From assembly GCA_009746045.1 (NCBI GenBank), contig RPFO01000826.1, positions 1 through 64,000 of the forward strand: DNA of 64,000 nucleotides, given 5' to 3'. The position numbers and the translations under genes are program-made. Under the pieces are notes generated by a model. That model did no database searches. It was given only the letters and a program-made list of their open reading frames with translations, and was not told the DNA's origin. Shown here piece after piece: positions 61,150 to 64,000 of the stretch. Origin of the DNA: Mesostigma viride (Eukaryota; Streptophyta; Mesostigmatophyceae; Mesostigmatales; Mesostigmataceae). How positions within the stretch are numbered: position 1 is the stretch's first letter; each line of letters opens with the position of its first letter.

Positions 61150-64000
61150 GTATCTCATTGTTCCATGAATCAATATGACTCCATGTACGTAGACAAGCCA
61201 TGATGACCCCATGGGAGCCTGAATCCTCATCATTAAATACATAAATGCCACCCATGTACGTAGACGGGCCATGATGACACCAATGGAGCCTGAATCCTCA
61301 TCATTAATTACATAAATGCCAACCATGTACATACACGGGCAATGATGACACCATGGGAGCCTGAATCCTCATCATTAATTACATAAATGCCAACCATGTA
61401 CGTAGGCCAGCCATGATGACACTGTGGGAGCCTGAATCCTCATCATTAATTTCATACATGCCAACAACACGTAGACGGGCCATAATGACACCACGGGAGC
61501 CTGAATCCTGATCATTTTTTTTTCTTTGACATCCATGTACGTAGGCCAGCCATGATGACACCATGGGAGCCTGAATCCTCATCATTTTTTTTCTGAGACA
61601 TCCATGTACGTAGGCCAGCCATGATGACACCATGGGAGCCTGAATCCTCATCATTTTTTTTCTGAGACATCCATGTACGTAGGCCAGCCATGATGACACC
61701 ATGGGAGCCTGAATCCTCATCATTAAATACATACATGCCATCCATGTACGTAGACAGGCCATGACATCTGACACCATGGGAGCCTGAATCCTCATCATTT
61801 ACTATTCCTTGACATCCATGTACGTAGACGGGCCATGATGACACCATGGGAGCCTGAATCCTCTTCATTTTTTTTTCTTTGACATCCATGTACATACGTA
61901 GGCCAGCCATGATGACACCAATGGAGCCTGAATCCTCATCATTAATTACATACATAAATGCCATGATCATCAATGACCCCATGGGAGCCTGAATCCTCAT
62001 CATTAAATACATAAATGCCACGGTCCATGTACGTAGACGGGCCATGATGACACCAATGGAGCCTGAATCCTCATCATTAATTACATAAATGCCAACCATG
62101 TACATACACGGGCAATGATGACACCATGGGAGCCTGAATCCTCATCATTAATTACATAAATGCCAACCATGTACGTAGGCCAGCCATGATGACACTATGG
62201 GAGCCTGAATCCTCATCATTCATTTCATACATGCCAACAACACGTAGACGGGCCATAATGACACCACGGGAGCCTGAATCCTCATCATTTTTTTTTCTTT
62301 GACATCCATGTACGTAGGCCAGCCATGATGACACCATGGGAGCCTGAATCCTCATCATTTTTTTTCTGACATCCATGTACGTAGGCCAGCCATGATGACA
62401 CCATGGGAGCCTGAATCCTCATCATTAAATACATACATGCCATCCATGTACGTAGACAGGCCATGATGACACCATGGGAGCCTGAATCCTCATCATTTAC
62501 TATTCCTTGACATCCATGTACGTAGGGCCATGATGACACCATGGGAGCCTGAATCCTCATCATTTTTTTTCTTTGACATCCATGTACGTAGGCCAGCCAT
62601 GATGACACCAATGGAGCCTGAATTCTCATCATTAATTACATACATGCCATCCATGTACGTAGACAGGCCATGATGACACCATGGGAGCCTGAATCCTCAT
62701 CATTTACTATTCCTTGACATCCATGTACGTAGGCCAGCCATGATGACACCATGGGAGCCTGAATCCTCATCATTTTTTTTTTTGCCATCCATGTACGTAG
62801 GCCAGCCATGATGACACCAATGGAGCCTGAATCCTCATCATTAATTACATAAATGCCAACCATGTACATACACGGGCAATGATGACACCATGGAGCCTGA
62901 ATCCTCATCATTAATTACATAAATGCAACCATGTACATACACGGGCAATGATGACACCATGGGAGCCTGAATCCTCATCATTTTCTTTGACATCCATGTA
63001 CGTAGAGCCATGATGACACCAATGGAGCCTGAATCCTCATCATTAATTACATACATGCCATCCATGTACGTAGACAAGCCATGATGACACCATGGGAGCC
63101 TGAATCCTCATCATTAATTACATACATGCCATCCATGTACGTAGACAGCCATGATGACACCATGGGAGCCTGAATCCTCATCATTTATTTTTGACATCCA
63201 TGTACGTAGGCCAGCCATGATGACACCATGGGAGCCTGAATCCTCATCATTAATTACATAAATGCCATCCATGTACGTAGACAAGCCATGATGACACCAT
63301 GGGAGCCTGAATCCTCATCATTAATTACATAAATGCCATCCATGTACGTAGACGGGCCATGATGACACCATGGGAGCCTGAATCCTCATCATTTACTATT
63401 CCTTGACATCCATGTACGTAGGCCAGCCATGGAGACACCATGGGAGCCTGAATCCTCCTCATTAATTACATAAATGCCAACCATGTACGTAGACAAGCCA
63501 TGATGACACCATGGGAGCCTGAATCCTCATCATTAATTACATAAATGCCATCCATGTACGTAGACAAGCCATGATGACACCATGGGAGCCTGAATCCTCA
63601 TCATTAATTACATAAATGCCAACCATGTACGTAGACAAGCCATGATGACACCATGGGAGCCTGAATCCTCATCATTAATTACATTGCCATCCATGTACGT
63701 AGGCAGCCATGATGACACCATGGGAGCCTGAATCCTCATCATTAATTACATAAATGCCAACCATGTACGTAGGCCAGCCATGATGACACCATGGGAGCCT
63801 GAATCCTCATCATTAATTACATAATGCCATCCATGTACGTAGACAAGCCATGATGACACCATGGGAGCCTGAATCCTCATCATTTATATTTTGACATCCA
63901 TGTACGTAGGCCAGCCATGATGACACCATGGGAGCCTGAATCCTCATCATTTTACATGACATCCATGTACGTAGGCCAGCCATGATGACACCATGGGAGC
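61150..64000. repeat. ~60-75-bp satellite running off the window
   Basis: About 40 copies of a core CCATGATGACACCATGGGAG plus CCTGAATCCTCATCATT are joined by one of a few linkers: AATTACATAAATGCCA, a T-run with CTTTGACA, or TACTATTCCTTGACA. Each is followed by TCCATGTACGTAG. Linker types are interspersed, giving larger composite blocks. The array continues past 64000. Confidence 0.95.

Noticed and set aside
60139-64000. CRISPR-like regularly spaced repeats
   Set aside because: Units are contiguous or joined by a few recurring linkers, not unique spacers. The window is eukaryotic and no cas-like gene is present.

Overview
This is a eukaryotic nuclear window. Genes are split by GT-AG introns, and transposable elements, minisatellites and a plant-type (TTTAGGG)n interstitial tract fill the space between exons. 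Two genes point to a flagellated green alga or close relative. One is a plant-type alpha/beta hydrolase. The other is a pair of exons matching the ciliary protein CFAP299, alongside a gene with repeated ECxFxPRI motifs. The species cannot be named from the sequence.

Layout. (1) 470-8747, minus: an 11-exon gene of about 935 codons with a low-complexity middle and a tail of small exons carrying ECxFxPRI-type motifs. Every intron I can place is phase 0. (2) 9359-20463: a complete 11.1-kb Mutator-like element with identical 127-bp terminal inverted repeats (TIRs) and a perfect 10-bp target-site duplication (TSD, CTTAAATTAC). It carries a FAR1/MULE-type transposase on the minus strand, with further minus-strand exons upstream (Asn/Ser repeat, acidic segment, possible signal peptide). 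(3) 20679-21455: a 777-bp non-autonomous element with 37-bp TIRs and its own 10-bp TSD. (4) 21754-34906, plus: a 13-kb alpha/beta hydrolase gene with about 1.4 kb of coding sequence. Its introns hold a 285-bp telomere-repeat tract, a CT run and 20-, 30- and 53-bp satellites. (5) 35.7-36.5 kb: retrotransposon debris, including a LINE ORF1-like fragment.

(6) 37195-57120, minus: a gene of an uncharacterised RNase-H/DDE-like family, cut in two by a 16,572-bp insertion at 39278-55849. The insertion has perfect 29-bp TIRs and a 3-bp ATG duplication. Inside it are: a nested non-LTR retrotransposon (39.8-47.1 kb) with an R2/CRE-type C-terminal endonuclease, plus PHD, RING-H2 and C2H2 fingers, and eleven nearly identical 170-bp monomers at its 5' end; an unknown 867-codon gene with one homopolymer frameshift; two CFAP299 exons that look captured; 8-bp satellites with higher-order structure; and a polyglutamine gene. 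(7) 57.2-64 kb: repeats without recognisable genes, ending in a satellite of about 70 bp that runs off the window.

The two host genes at 8747 and 21754 are divergent. Removing the two dated insertions leaves about 1.1 kb between them, which suggests an ancestral shared promoter region. Exon coordinates were read by eye from splice signals, reading-frame continuity and family knowledge, with no alignment software. First and last exons are the least certain.
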